Shown: in pieces, positions 17,900 through 25,846 of the stretch | Layout of the letters: each line of letters opens with the position of its first letter | Numbering within the stretch: position 1 is the first letter of the stretch | Assembly (NCBI GenBank): GCA_001443455.1 | Contig: LDXO01000003.1 | Location: 65,627-129,626 of the forward strand | Reading direction: 5' to 3' | DNA length: 64,000 nt | Source: Deltaproteobacteria bacterium CSP1-8 | GTDB taxonomy: Bacteria; Desulfobacterota; Deferrimicrobia; Deferrimicrobiales; Deferrimicrobiaceae | The notes under the pieces: generated by a model | Seen by the model: only the letters and a program-made list of their open reading frames with translations | The model's database searches: none | What the model was told of the DNA's origin: nothing | Position numbers and translations under genes: made by a program

Positions 17900-18556
17900 A
17901 TGGCCATGATGGAGTTGACGGCGGTCCGCCGCCACGGGTCCGGGAAGGAGGGCGCCCGGAAACTGCTTTCCCGGGGGAAGGTCCCGGGGATCATGTACGG
18001 AAAGGGTCTTGCGACCCGCTCGATCGAGTTCGATCGCCGGGATCTGGAGAAGTTCCTCAGCGTCGCCCGCCGCGGGACCGTCATCGTCCGGATGAACGTG
18101 CAGGACGAGGCCGAGGCGAAGGAGTCGTACGCGGTCCTCAAGGATATCCAGACGAACCCCCGGACCGACCGGGTGATCCACGTCGATTTCTACGAGGTTG
18201 CCTTCGGGAAGAAGTTCCGCATCGAGGTGCCCATCCGGATCAAGGGGAAGGCGGCCGGGATCGAGCAGGGGGGCATCGTCGAGCAGGTGACCCGCAGCCT
18301 CGAGGTCGAATGCCTCCCGGCCAATGTGCCGGAGTTTCTGGAGATGGACGTCACGCCGCTCGAGATCGGCGACTCCCTCCACCTCGAGGACGTGAAGTTC
18401 CCCGAGGGGGTCCAGCCGGTGGAGAAGGACATGACGACCACCATCGTCTCCGTACACGCCCCGAGAGTCGAGGAGGTCGTGAGCGCGGCGCCCGTGGAGG
18501 AAGCGGCGGCGGTGGAAGGCGCCAGTGTGGCGGAACCCGCGGAAAAGGAGAAGTAG
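17900..18556 (+). CDS. rplY: Ribosomal protein L25 (general stress protein Ctc form)
   Basis: 218 residues, the long bacterial form with an L25 5S-rRNA-binding domain (residues 5-95, 'GKVPGIMYGKG') followed by the TL5 C-terminal beta domain ('VDFYEV.FGKKFRIEVPI'). The tail is rich in Ala and Glu and is probably disordered. It binds 5S rRNA in the large ribosomal subunit. It follows prs and its tail overlaps the start of pth, so the two are coupled. Confidence 0.95.
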   Translation: MAMMELTAVRRHGSGKEGARKLLSRGKVPGIMYGKGLATRSIEFDRRDLEKFLSVARRGTVIVRMNVQDEAEAKESYAVLKDIQTNPRTDRVIHVDFYEVAFGKKFRIEVPIRIKGKAAGIEQGGIVEQVTRSLEVECLPANVPEFLEMDVTPLEIGDSLHLEDVKFPEGVQPVEKDMTTTIVSVHAPRVEEVVSAAPVEEAAAVEGASVAEPAEKEK

Positions 18557-19151
18557 CACCGTCTCCCCCCCTTCCCGTCTCGTGTTCGGCCTCGGGAACC
18601 CCGGCCGGCGCTACGCGGGAACGTTCCACAACGCGGGGGCCGAGGCGGTAACCCTCCTGGCGGAGGGAAACGGCATCCGGCTCCGGCCTTCCGGGAAGGC
18701 CGATTACGGAATGGGGCCGGTAAGCGGGGTGACGGTCCTCCTCGGCAAGCCGAAGACGTTCATGAACGCAAGCGGCCAGGCCGTGGCGCCCGTCTACGGG
18801 AGGTTTGCGGGCTCCCCCGGCGACCTCGTCGTTCTCCACGACGACCTCGATCTGGATCTGGGAGTCGTGAAGCTGAAACGCGGCGGCGGGACGGGGGGGC
18901 ACAATGGTCTCCGCTCGCTCACGGAGGAACTCGGCACCGGGGAGTTCCTCCGCGTCCGGATCGGGATCGGCCGTCCCCCCGCGGGTGTCGACCCGGCCGA
19001 TTTTGTTCTCCGCACGGTCCCGGGGGAGTTGCGGGAACGGTTCGAAGGCGGAATTTCCTCCGCCGCGGAGGCTGTCGCGGACATCCTCCGGGAAGGGTTC
19101 GACAAGGCGATGACGCGCTGGAATGCGCGGCGCGGGCAACCCCTTTCCTGA
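18525..19151 (+). CDS. pth: Peptidyl-tRNA hydrolase
   Basis: About 200 residues. It releases peptides from tRNAs dropped by stalled ribosomes. The family motif 'FGLGNPGRRYAGTFHNAG' contains the catalytic His; Phe replaces the common Arg just before it. 'VVLHDDLDLDLGVVKLKRGGG' carries the catalytic Asp and 'GGHNGLRSL' the conserved Asn. The GTG at 18525 inside rplY has GGAAGG upstream and is preferred. The GTG at 18582 would start right at the first strand but lacks a ribosome site. Confidence 0.93.
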   Translation: MWRNPRKRRSSTVSPPSRLVFGLGNPGRRYAGTFHNAGAEAVTLLAEGNGIRLRPSGKADYGMGPVSGVTVLLGKPKTFMNASGQAVAPVYGRFAGSPGDLVVLHDDLDLDLGVVKLKRGGGTGGHNGLRSLTEELGTGEFLRVRIGIGRPPAGVDPADFVLRTVPGELRERFEGGISSAAEAVADILREGFDKAMTRWNARRGQPLS

Positions 19152-19235
19152 AACGCGGAAGGAAGGGAACATACTCCTTGCTCCCGGCGGCTTGCGACCG
19201 GGGGCTCGATCAGCCGAAAGGAGGCGAAAGGGAAG

Positions 19236-19634
19236 ATGACGAAGTACGAAACTGCCATCCTGTTCGATCCGGAACTCCCCGAGGACCGGCGCAAAGAGTT
19301 TCTCACCAAGCTCGAGGGGGTCATCACCTCCTTCGGGGGGGAAACCCTCAAGCAGGACGACTGGGGAATCCGGAAGCTCGCCTACCTGATCCGGAAGAAG
19401 CACAATGCGTACTACACGTTCCTGGTCTATTCCGGCAAGCGCGGCGTGGTGGAGGAGGTGGAGCGGAACATCAAGATTTTCGACGGGGTGATGCGCCACA
19501 TGACGTCCCGCGTGGAGTACGAGATCAAGCCGGCCGCGGCGGCTCCGGTTGCGGAGGAAAGCCCTCCGGGCCCGGAGAACGGCGGGGAGACTCCCGATGC
19601 CTCCCGGCCCGCCGACGGGGCGCCCACCGCCTGA
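19236..19634 (+). CDS. rpsF: 30S ribosomal protein S6
   Basis: 132 residues. The S6 ferredoxin-like fold is clear ('YETAILFDPEL', 'WGIRKLAYLIRKKHNAYYTFLVYSG'). The last 35 residues are an Ala/Pro/Glu-rich extension. S6 pairs with S18 on the small-subunit platform. It heads the classic S6-SSB-S18-L9-DnaB operon and is preceded by AAAGGAGGCGAAAG. Confidence 0.96.
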   Translation: MTKYETAILFDPELPEDRRKEFLTKLEGVITSFGGETLKQDDWGIRKLAYLIRKKHNAYYTFLVYSGKRGVVEEVERNIKIFDGVMRHMTSRVEYEIKPAAAAPVAEESPPGPENGGETPDASRPADGAPTA

Positions 19635-19649
19635 GGGGAAGGAGGACCG

Positions 19650-20048
19650 ATGGTCGCCTTTAACCGTGTGATCCTCGCGGGAAACCTGGTCCGCGACCCG
19701 GAGATCCGGTACCTTCCCTCCGGCCTGTCGGTGACCAGCTTCGCCATCGCGGTCAACTCGCGGTACCGGCAGAACAACGAACTCAAGGAAGAGGTGTCCT
19801 ATTTCGATATCGTCGCCTTCGGGAAGCTGGGGGAAACCTGCGCCGAGTACCTGTCCAAGGGTCGGCCCGTGCTCGTGGAGGGGCGCCTGCGTCAGCGCCG
19901 CTGGGAGTCCGAAGGAACGAAGAGGAGCAAGATCGAGGTGGTGGCGGGGGGCATCCAGTTCCTCGGGGGAGGCCCGAAGAGCGGCGGGAGCGAAGGCGAG
20001 CCGGGCGGCACCCCGACGGACACCCAGGAAGACGACATTCCGTTCTAA
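19650..20048 (+). CDS. ssb: Single-stranded DNA-binding protein
   Basis: 132 residues. The OB fold spans residues 1-105 ('NRVILAGNLVRDPEIRYLPSG', 'SYFDIVAFGKLGE', 'RPVLVEGRLRQRRWE'). A short flexible linker follows, and the acidic tip DDIPF recruits replication and repair partners. It lies between rpsF and rpsR as in many bacteria. Confidence 0.96.
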   Translation: MVAFNRVILAGNLVRDPEIRYLPSGLSVTSFAIAVNSRYRQNNELKEEVSYFDIVAFGKLGETCAEYLSKGRPVLVEGRLRQRRWESEGTKRSKIEVVAGGIQFLGGGPKSGGSEGEPGGTPTDTQEDDIPF

Positions 20049-20081
20049 CGAGAAATCATTCGAGGAGGCGAACGAAAAACG

Positions 20082-20375
20082 ATGAGTGTCCCGACGAAAC
20101 CGAGGTACGGCTCGGCCAGGCCCGGCGGCGGGCCCGGAGGCGGCCCGAAAAGGCGATACGTCCGGAAGAAGTTTTGCCGGTTCTGCGCGGAAAAGGATCT
20201 CCGGATCGAATACAAGAACGTGTACCTGCTCAAGCACTTCATCTCCGAGCGGGGCAAGATCGTCCCCCGCAGGATTTCGGGGACATGCGCGACCCACCAG
20301 CGCAAGCTGACGGTGGAGATCAAGAAGGCCCGCATCGTGGCGCTGGTACCGTTCACGGCGACGCAGGTCAGGTAG
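20082..20375 (+). CDS. rpsR: 30S ribosomal protein S18
   Basis: 97 residues. After a Gly/Pro/Lys-rich leader come the S18 signature 'KKFCRFC' and '[31 protein letters not shown]'. The cysteines of the first motif are retained (KFCRFCAEK), so this is the zinc-ribbon-like C+ form. The start at 20082 follows CGAGGAGGCG. It ends 10 bases before rplI. Confidence 0.96.
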   Translation: MSVPTKPRYGSARPGGGPGGGPKRRYVRKKFCRFCAEKDLRIEYKNVYLLKHFISERGKIVPRRISGTCATHQRKLTVEIKKARIVALVPFTATQVR

Positions 20376-20385
20376 GGAGAACCCG

Positions 20386-20829
20386 ATGAAAGTGATCCTG
20401 CGCGAGGACGTCGAAACCCTCGGGAAGGCCGGCGACGTCGTGAAGGTCGCCGACGGGTTCGGGCGCAACTACCTCATCCCGAAGCGGCTGGCGGTTTTGG
20501 CCGACGTGCGAAACCTCCGGGCGCTCGAGCACGACCGCCGGGTCATCGGGGCCCGCGCGAAGAAGACCCGAAAGACGGCGGAGGAACTGGGCGGGAAGCT
20601 GTCCTCCCTGTTCCTCACCATCCCGGCGAAGGCGGGGGAGGGGGGGAAGCTCTTCGGGGCGGTCACGTCGCGCGACATCGCCCAGGCGCTCGAGAGAGCC
20701 GGCGTCCCCGTCGACCGGAAGATGGTGCTGCTTGACGAGCCGATCAAGCAGATCGGGGAGTACAAGGTGAAGGTCAAGGCGGGGACGGAGATGGTCCCCG
20801 AGATCTCGGTCAAGGTGGTGGCGGAATAG
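20386..20829 (+). CDS. rplI: 50S ribosomal protein L9
   Basis: 147 residues. The N-terminal RNA-binding domain 'MKVILREDVETLGKAGDVVKV' with 'GFGRNYLIPKRLA' is joined by a long helix (residues 45-75) to the C-terminal domain 'LFGAVTSRDIAQAL'. L9 restrains frameshifting on the ribosome. It precedes dnaB in the operon. Confidence 0.96.
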   Translation: MKVILREDVETLGKAGDVVKVADGFGRNYLIPKRLAVLADVRNLRALEHDRRVIGARAKKTRKTAEELGGKLSSLFLTIPAKAGEGGKLFGAVTSRDIAQALERAGVPVDRKMVLLDEPIKQIGEYKVKVKAGTEMVPEISVKVVAE

Positions 20830-20857
20830 CGGCCACCTGCCGGGAAAGGGGGGCACG

Positions 20858-22243
20858 ATGAGCGGTTCGAGGCTGACGTCGCACGGAGCGGCGGAAACTC
20901 CTCTTCTGAAGGTCCCTCCCCACAGCCTCGAGGCCGAGCAGGCGGTGCTCGCCTCGGTCCTGCTCAACAACGACCTGATGAACGACGTGGTGGAGATCCT
21001 CCGCCCGGACGACTTCTATCAGGGCGCGCACCGGACGCTCTTCTCCACCATGGTGGACCTCTACGAGCGCGGCCGTGCGATCGACCAGCTGACCCTCGCC
21101 GAGGCCCTCAACGCCCGGGGCGTGGCGAACGAGGTGGGGGGCCTCTCCTACCTCTCCGAGCTCATCCACAACATTCCCACCACCGCGAACGTCGCCGACT
21201 ACGCGCGGCTGGTCAAGGAGAAGGCGATTCTCCGGAGGATGATCGTCGTGGCCCAGCAGATCACGAATTCCGCGTTCCAGGGCGTGGGCGAGGTCGATGA
21301 CTTCCTCGACAGGACCGAGCAGGCCATCTTCTCGATCGCCGAGGAGAAGATCAAGCCCTCCTACTACTCGATGGCCGAGATGGGGAAGGAGGCGATGCGG
21401 GAGATCGAGAAGCTCTACGAGAAGAAGGAGCTGATCACCGGGGTCTCATCCGGCTTCCGCGACCTGGACCGGCTGACGGCGGGGTTCCAGAAGTCCGACA
21501 TGATTGTCGTCGCGGGCCGTCCCGGCATGGGAAAGACGGCCTTTTCCCTGAACGTCGCCCTCCATGCCGCTCTTCGCAACGCTTTGCCGGTTGCAATCTT
21601 CTCGCTGGAGATGAGCCGCCAGCAGCTTGCGCTGCGGATGATCTGCTCGGAGGCGAGGGTCAACTTCCAGCGGCTTCGGACCGGGTACGTTGCCCAGGAC
21701 GAGATCAACCGGATCGTCGCCGCCGTGGGGAGGCTCTCCGAGGCGCAGATCTACTGCGACGATTCCGGGGTGCTGAACGCCCTCGAGATGCGGGCGAAGG
21801 CGCGCCGCCTGAAAAAAGACAAGAACATCGGGATGGTCATCATCGACTACCTCCAGCTCATGCGGGGGGTAACGTCGCGGGGAAGCGCGGAGAACCGCGT
21901 GCAGGAGATCTCGGAGATTTCCCGGTCGCTCAAGGCCCTGGCGAAGGAGATCAACATCCCGGTCATCGCCATCTCCCAGCTGAACCGTGGCCTGGAAAGA
22001 CGCGACGACAAGCGCCCCCAGATGGCCGACCTGAGGGAATCGGGAGCGATCGAACAGGACGCCGACCTGATCCTCTTCATCTACCGCGAGGAGATGTACA
22101 GCAAGGGAGAGATTCCCGATGACAAGAAGGGGATCGCCGAGATCATCATCGGGAAGCAGCGCAACGGCCCCATGGGCAAGGTCGAACTCACCTTCCTGAG
22201 CCAGTACACCCGTTTCGAGGACATGGCGAGGGACTACGAGTAG
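20858..22243 (+). CDS. dnaB: Replicative DNA helicase DnaB
   Basis: 461 residues. The N-terminal helical domain ('PPHSLEAEQAVLASVL') precedes the RecA-like motor, with Walker A GRPGMGKTA near residue 219, Walker B 'MVIIDYLQLM' and the 'DLRESGAIEQDADLILF' DnaB motif. No intein interrupts the motor. It forms the hexamer that unwinds DNA ahead of the replisome. It is the last gene of the S6-L9 operon. Confidence 0.97.
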   Translation: MSGSRLTSHGAAETPLLKVPPHSLEAEQAVLASVLLNNDLMNDVVEILRPDDFYQGAHRTLFSTMVDLYERGRAIDQLTLAEALNARGVANEVGGLSYLSELIHNIPTTANVADYARLVKEKAILRRMIVVAQQITNSAFQGVGEVDDFLDRTEQAIFSIAEEKIKPSYYSMAEMGKEAMREIEKLYEKKELITGVSSGFRDLDRLTAGFQKSDMIVVAGRPGMGKTAFSLNVALHAALRNALPVAIFSLEMSRQQLALRMICSEARVNFQRLRTGYVAQDEINRIVAAVGRLSEAQIYCDDSGVLNALEMRAKARRLKKDKNIGMVIIDYLQLMRGVTSRGSAENRVQEISEISRSLKALAKEINIPVIAISQLNRGLERRDDKRPQMADLRESGAIEQDADLILFIYREEMYSKGEIPDDKKGIAEIIIGKQRNGPMGKVELTFLSQYTRFEDMARDYE

Positions 22244-22272
22244 CCCCCTTCGCTCCGCTGCCGGGCATCCGG

Positions 22273-22315
22273 GGGAGCGCCAAAGATCGCCGCACGCTCC
22301 CTTTCCGTGGGAGCG
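22273..22315 (+). terminator. Alternative hairpins after dnaB
   Basis: Three arms are seen: GGGAGCG (22273-22279), CGCTCCC (22295-22301) and GGGAGCG (22309-22315). The middle arm can pair with either neighbour; the second choice gives a tight 7-base loop. A weak T-rich stretch (TGTCTTTT) follows. It probably ends or attenuates transcription of the dnaB operon. Confidence 0.4.
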
Positions 22316-22388
22316 CCTCGTGTCTTTTCGAACCAGTACGCGAATCCGGGCGGGACGGAAATCTCCGGCAGGAGGGAGGGAAGGCCGC

Positions 22389-23081
22389 ATGAGGGAAAAG
22401 GCACGGAGGGAAGTCGGGTGGTTGGCCGCCTTCGCGGCGGTCCTCCTCCTCGGTGCGTTCGGGTTCCTCGTTCCCGGCGTCTGCGAAGGCGCGGGCTCGG
22501 GGGATGGGGGAGGCGCAATCGCTGCGCAGGGAGCCAGGGAGGTCGGCGCCCCCCCGAATCTCCCGGAGGGGGCGAAGGTTTCCGAGAGGATTGTTCACCT
22601 CCCCGGTCTTTCCCACGTGGGAAGGGTTGCCCCGGGAATATACCGGGGGGCCCAGCCACTGCCGGAAGGGTACGCGACGCTCGCGAAAATGGGCGTCCGC
22701 ACGGTGATCAATCTCCGCTCCCGGAACGGGGAGAAGAAGACGGTCGAGGCCTGGGGGATGCGTTCCGTCGGGTTGCCGATGGACGCCTACGGCGATGTGG
22801 ATCCGGAGACGGTCCGGAAAACCGTTGCGCTGATGGCAGACCCGGGGAACCAGCCCGTCTACTTGCATTGCCGGCAGGGGCGGGACCGAACCGGTCTGGT
22901 CGTCTCGGTCTACCGGATGGAGGTCGACGGATGGACCCCGGAGGAGGCGGAAGAAGAGATGCAGGCGTACGGCTTCCACGACATCTGGTTCCGGATGAAA
23001 AACTTCGTACACCGGTATCGAACGGGGAACGGAACGGACACCGGGCAGGAGGAAGGAGAAAGGGGAGGAGGGAAACCGTGA
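22389..23081 (+). CDS. Tyrosine/dual-specificity phosphatase-like protein with N-terminal membrane anchor or signal
   Basis: 230 residues from the ATG at 22389, which has GGAGGGAGGGAAGG ahead of it. A hydrophobic segment (WLAAFAAVLLLGAFGFLVPGV) spans residues 9-30, so the enzyme is exported or anchored facing the periplasm. The phosphatase loop is HCRQGRDRT (HCX5R) near residue 160, preceded by 'RTVINLRS' and a possible general-acid aspartate. Members hydrolyse phosphoprotein, inositol or phospholipid phosphates. It overlaps the next glycosyltransferase gene by four bases, so a lipid substrate such as phosphatidylglycerophosphate is conceivable (inference only). Confidence 0.8.
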   Translation: MREKARREVGWLAAFAAVLLLGAFGFLVPGVCEGAGSGDGGGAIAAQGAREVGAPPNLPEGAKVSERIVHLPGLSHVGRVAPGIYRGAQPLPEGYATLAKMGVRTVINLRSRNGEKKTVEAWGMRSVGLPMDAYGDVDPETVRKTVALMADPGNQPVYLHCRQGRDRTGLVVSVYRMEVDGWTPEEAEEEMQAYGFHDIWFRMKNFVHRYRTGNGTDTGQEEGERGGGKP

Positions 23082-24325
23082 CGCAGGGACGGGGATCCGT
23101 GATGGTCCTGTCCGCCGCGTCCGGCGCCGGTCACGTCCGGGCCGCCGAAGCCCTCGTGTCCGCCTTCGCGGCGGCAGGCCGAAAGGCGCGCCACGTGGAG
23201 GTTCTCGGATATACGAATCCCCTCTTCAGGAAGATCTACGCCGACCTGTACGTGGAACTGGTCAACCGGCGGCCCCACCTCCTCGGCCTGCTCTATGATG
23301 CATTGGACCGTCCGTGGGAATTCCAGAAGCGGCGTCTTGCCCTGGACCGGCTCAACACGCGTCCTCTCGTCCGCCTTCTGAAGGAGGAGAACCCGTCCCT
23401 CGCCGTCTGCACCCATTTTCTCCCCGCGGAGATTCTCGCCCACTTGAGAAGAAAGAAGATTCTGGAAGTCCCGATCGGGGTCGTCGTGACCGATTTCGAC
23501 GCCCACGCGATGTGGCTGTACCGGGGGGTGGACTGGTACTTCGTCGCCTGCGAGGAGACGAAAGTCCACCTGTCGGAACTGGGCATCCCGCAGGAGACAA
23601 TTCACGTGACGGGCATCCCCATCGACCCCGCCTTCTCGGTGCAAAAGCCGAAGAGGGAAGCCCGCCTCGGCCTCGGTCTCGATCCGGACCGGACCACCGT
23701 TCTCGTCTCCGCGGGGGGGTTCGGCGTCGGGCCGGTGGATTCGCTTGTGCGGTCTCTCCACCAGGTGAGCCATCCCCTCCAGGTCGTCGTCATCTGCGGC
23801 AGAAACGCACAGCTTGCCCGTCGCCTGGCAGCCTTCGGGGAAGGCGCGCATCCGATGCGGGTGGTGGGGTACACGACCGAGATGGACGCCTGGATGGCCG
23901 CTTCGGACCTTCTTGTGGGGAAGGCGGGGGGACTCACCAGTTCCGAGGCCCTGGCGCGCGGGCTCGTCATGGTCATCGTCAATCCCATCCCCGGCCAGGA
24001 GGAGAGGAACAGCGACCATCTCCTGGAGGACGGTGTGGCCATCCGGTGCAATAACCTCCCTGCCCTGGCCTACAAGATCGACGCCCTCCTCGGGGACAGG
24101 GACCGATACGCGAGGATGCGGAAGGCGGCTTCCCGCGCGGGCAGGCCGGATGCCGCACGGGACGTCGTAACCATCATGTCCGGATCGGGGACGATCCCCC
24201 GGGGACGCGCGCCGGTCCGGAACCCCTTGGAGAGCGTCTCGGAAACCCCCGGCACTCGACGGCCAGGATCACCGGGAACCCGGATGACCCCGCCCGGTTC
24301 ACCTCCCGGACGTTCTGCCGGCTGA
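23078..24325 (+). CDS. MGDG-synthase/MurG-like glycosyltransferase (GT28)
   Basis: 415 residues. The first 170 residues match the monogalactosyldiacylglycerol synthase N-domain ('VLSAASGAGHVRAAEAL', 'THFLPAEILA', 'VVVTDFDAHAMW'). The second half has the nucleotide-sugar domain ('VLVSAGGFGVGPV', 'ASDLLVGKAGGLTSSEALARG'). Such enzymes add sugar to diacylglycerol to make membrane glycolipids. The GTG start overlaps the phosphatase stop. The family normally ends near 'RPDAARDVV' (about residue 365). The remaining 45 residues, rich in Pro/Arg/Gly, read through sequence that looks coding on the other strand, so the tail may be an accident of a lost stop. Confidence 0.85.
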   Translation: MTQGRGSVMVLSAASGAGHVRAAEALVSAFAAAGRKARHVEVLGYTNPLFRKIYADLYVELVNRRPHLLGLLYDALDRPWEFQKRRLALDRLNTRPLVRLLKEENPSLAVCTHFLPAEILAHLRRKKILEVPIGVVVTDFDAHAMWLYRGVDWYFVACEETKVHLSELGIPQETIHVTGIPIDPAFSVQKPKREARLGLGLDPDRTTVLVSAGGFGVGPVDSLVRSLHQVSHPLQVVVICGRNAQLARRLAAFGEGAHPMRVVGYTTEMDAWMAASDLLVGKAGGLTSSEALARGLVMVIVNPIPGQEERNSDHLLEDGVAIRCNNLPALAYKIDALLGDRDRYARMRKAASRAGRPDAARDVVTIMSGSGTIPRGRAPVRNPLESVSETPGTRRPGSPGTRMTPPGSPPGRSAG

Positions 24326-24407
24326 TCCCGGAAATGGCGATGGCGGGGAGGAAGACGGCGCCCGCCCCCTCCGCGATGAGCTTCGGGGCCCGAAGCTCCC
24401 GGTCACC
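24231..24407 (-). pseudogene. Possible remnant of a ThiE-like TIM-barrel gene
   Basis: On the minus strand, just past the NtrC-like stop, an open frame reads 'LIAEGAGAVFLPAIAISG' and 'ISRQNVREVNRAG' with strong G/C in third positions. This resembles the C-terminal glycine loop of thiamine-phosphate synthase (AI.GI..ENV.EV..AGA.G.AVI.A). No start codon and no N-terminal part are present. It overlaps the odd tail of the glycosyltransferase. The similarity is from memory and short, so the call is weak. Confidence 0.25.
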
Positions 24408-24409
24408 CC

Positions 24410-25846
24410 TTATCGGGACTTCCTTTTCCGGGGCAGGAGGGAGAGGGAGGTCAGTTTTTTCCGCAGGGTGTTCCGGTTGATTCCCAGGATCGCCGCGGCC
24501 TTCCTCTGGTTTCCGCCGGCCGCCTCCATGACGATCTTGATCAGCGGCCTCTCCATCTGCAGGAGAAAATAGCCGTGGAGGTCGCCCTCGCTCTCGATCG
24601 CTTCCCCCAGCCGGCCCGCGAACTCCCGGATCCGCTCCTCGATGACCTGCTCCAGCGGTGCCGTGGAGAGGTCCGGCGCACCGTCCGCCTTGGCCAGTTC
24701 CCGCGCCACCTCTTCCCGCCGCAGGAGTTTTCCCGTGGCAAGGACGGCCAGTCTCTGCACGAAGTTTTCCAGTTCCCGGACATTTCCTTTCCAGTTGTGG
24801 GCCGCAACCGCCTCCAGCGCCTCTTTCGAAAAGGACCGGGGGGGGCGGGAGAGAATCGCGCAATACTTCTGGAGGAAGAAATCCGCGAGAAGGGGGATGT
24901 CCTCCCGCCTCTCCGAGAGGGGGGGCACGCGGATCGGGAAAACGTTCAACCGGTCGAAGAGGTCCTCCCGGAACTTCCCGTCGGTGACCATCCGCCGCAG
25001 GTCCCGGTTGGTCGCCGCGACGACGCGCCCCCGGAACTTCCGGGTTTCGTTCGACCCCAGTCTCGAGAACTCCTTTTCCTGCAGCACGCGGAGAAGCTTC
25101 GCCTGCAGGTCGGCCGGGATGTCCCCGACCTCGTCGAGGAAGAGGGTTCCTCCCGCGGAAGCCTCCAGTTTCCCTTCGCGGGCCGCCTCCGCCCCGGTGA
25201 ACGCCCCCTTCTCGAAGCCGAACATCTCCGCCTCCTGCAGGTCCCTCGGGATGGCGGAGGCGTTGACCGCCACGAACGGGCCGTCGGGGGTCCGAAGCTC
25301 GTGGATGGAGCGGGCGACGAGCTCCTTCCCCACGCCGCGCTCCCCCAGCAGCAGGACGGTGGCGTCGGAGTCGGCCACCTTTCCCACCCCCAGGAACACG
25401 TCCAGGATGGCGCGGCTCCGCCCCACGATCCGGGACGATTTCCACTCCTCGGGGTCTTCCGCCCGGAACGGCCGCTCGCGGGAGGAGGATTCCTTCGCGA
25501 CTTCCCGGAGCAGGTTCTCGATATGGGCGATGTCGAACGGCTTGGTGATGAACTCGGCGGCCCCCGCGCGGGTGGAGCGTGCGGCGGCATCCGGGCGGCG
25601 GACGGCCGTCATGATGAAGAACCGGGTCGGGGATTTCCTCGCCTGGACCCGTTCGAGGACCTCGATCCCTTCCATGGCGGGCATGCGGATGTCGACGAAA
25701 GCCGCGGCGTAGGTGTTCTTCGTCAGCAGGGAGAGCGCCTTCTCCCCGTCCTCCGCCAGGTCGGGCGAAAACCCCATTCCCGCGACCGTTTTCTTCAGGA
25801 CCCAGCGAATGCTCTCGTCGTCGTCGGCTATGAGGACTTTCTTCAC
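24410..25846 (-). CDS. NtrC-type sigma-54 response regulator
   Basis: 478 residues. The receiver has Asp8-10, phosphoacceptor Asp52 and a 'FITKPFD' lysine. The AAA+ domain has Walker A GERGVGKE and an intact GAFTGA loop. The C-terminal Fis-like helix-turn-helix is 'NQRKAAAILGINRNTLRKKL'. The GTG start overlaps the kinase stop by four bases (GTGA). The order dusB-kinase-regulator matches nifR3-ntrB-ntrC of alphaproteobacteria, so nitrogen control is a reasonable guess. No glnA or glnB is in the window to support it. Confidence 0.93.
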   Translation of the reverse strand: MKKVLIADDDESIRWVLKKTVAGMGFSPDLAEDGEKALSLLTKNTYAAAFVDIRMPAMEGIEVLERVQARKSPTRFFIMTAVRRPDAAARSTRAGAAEFITKPFDIAHIENLLREVAKESSSRERPFRAEDPEEWKSSRIVGRSRAILDVFLGVGKVADSDATVLLLGERGVGKELVARSIHELRTPDGPFVAVNASAIPRDLQEAEMFGFEKGAFTGAEAAREGKLEASAGGTLFLDEVGDIPADLQAKLLRVLQEKEFSRLGSNETRKFRGRVVAATNRDLRRMVTDGKFREDLFDRLNVFPIRVPPLSERREDIPLLADFFLQKYCAILSRPPRSFSKEALEAVAAHNWKGNVRELENFVQRLAVLATGKLLRREEVARELAKADGAPDLSTAPLEQVIEERIREFAGRLGEAIESEGDLHGYFLLQMERPLIKIVMEAAGGNQRKAAAILGINRNTLRKKLTSLSLLPRKRKSR

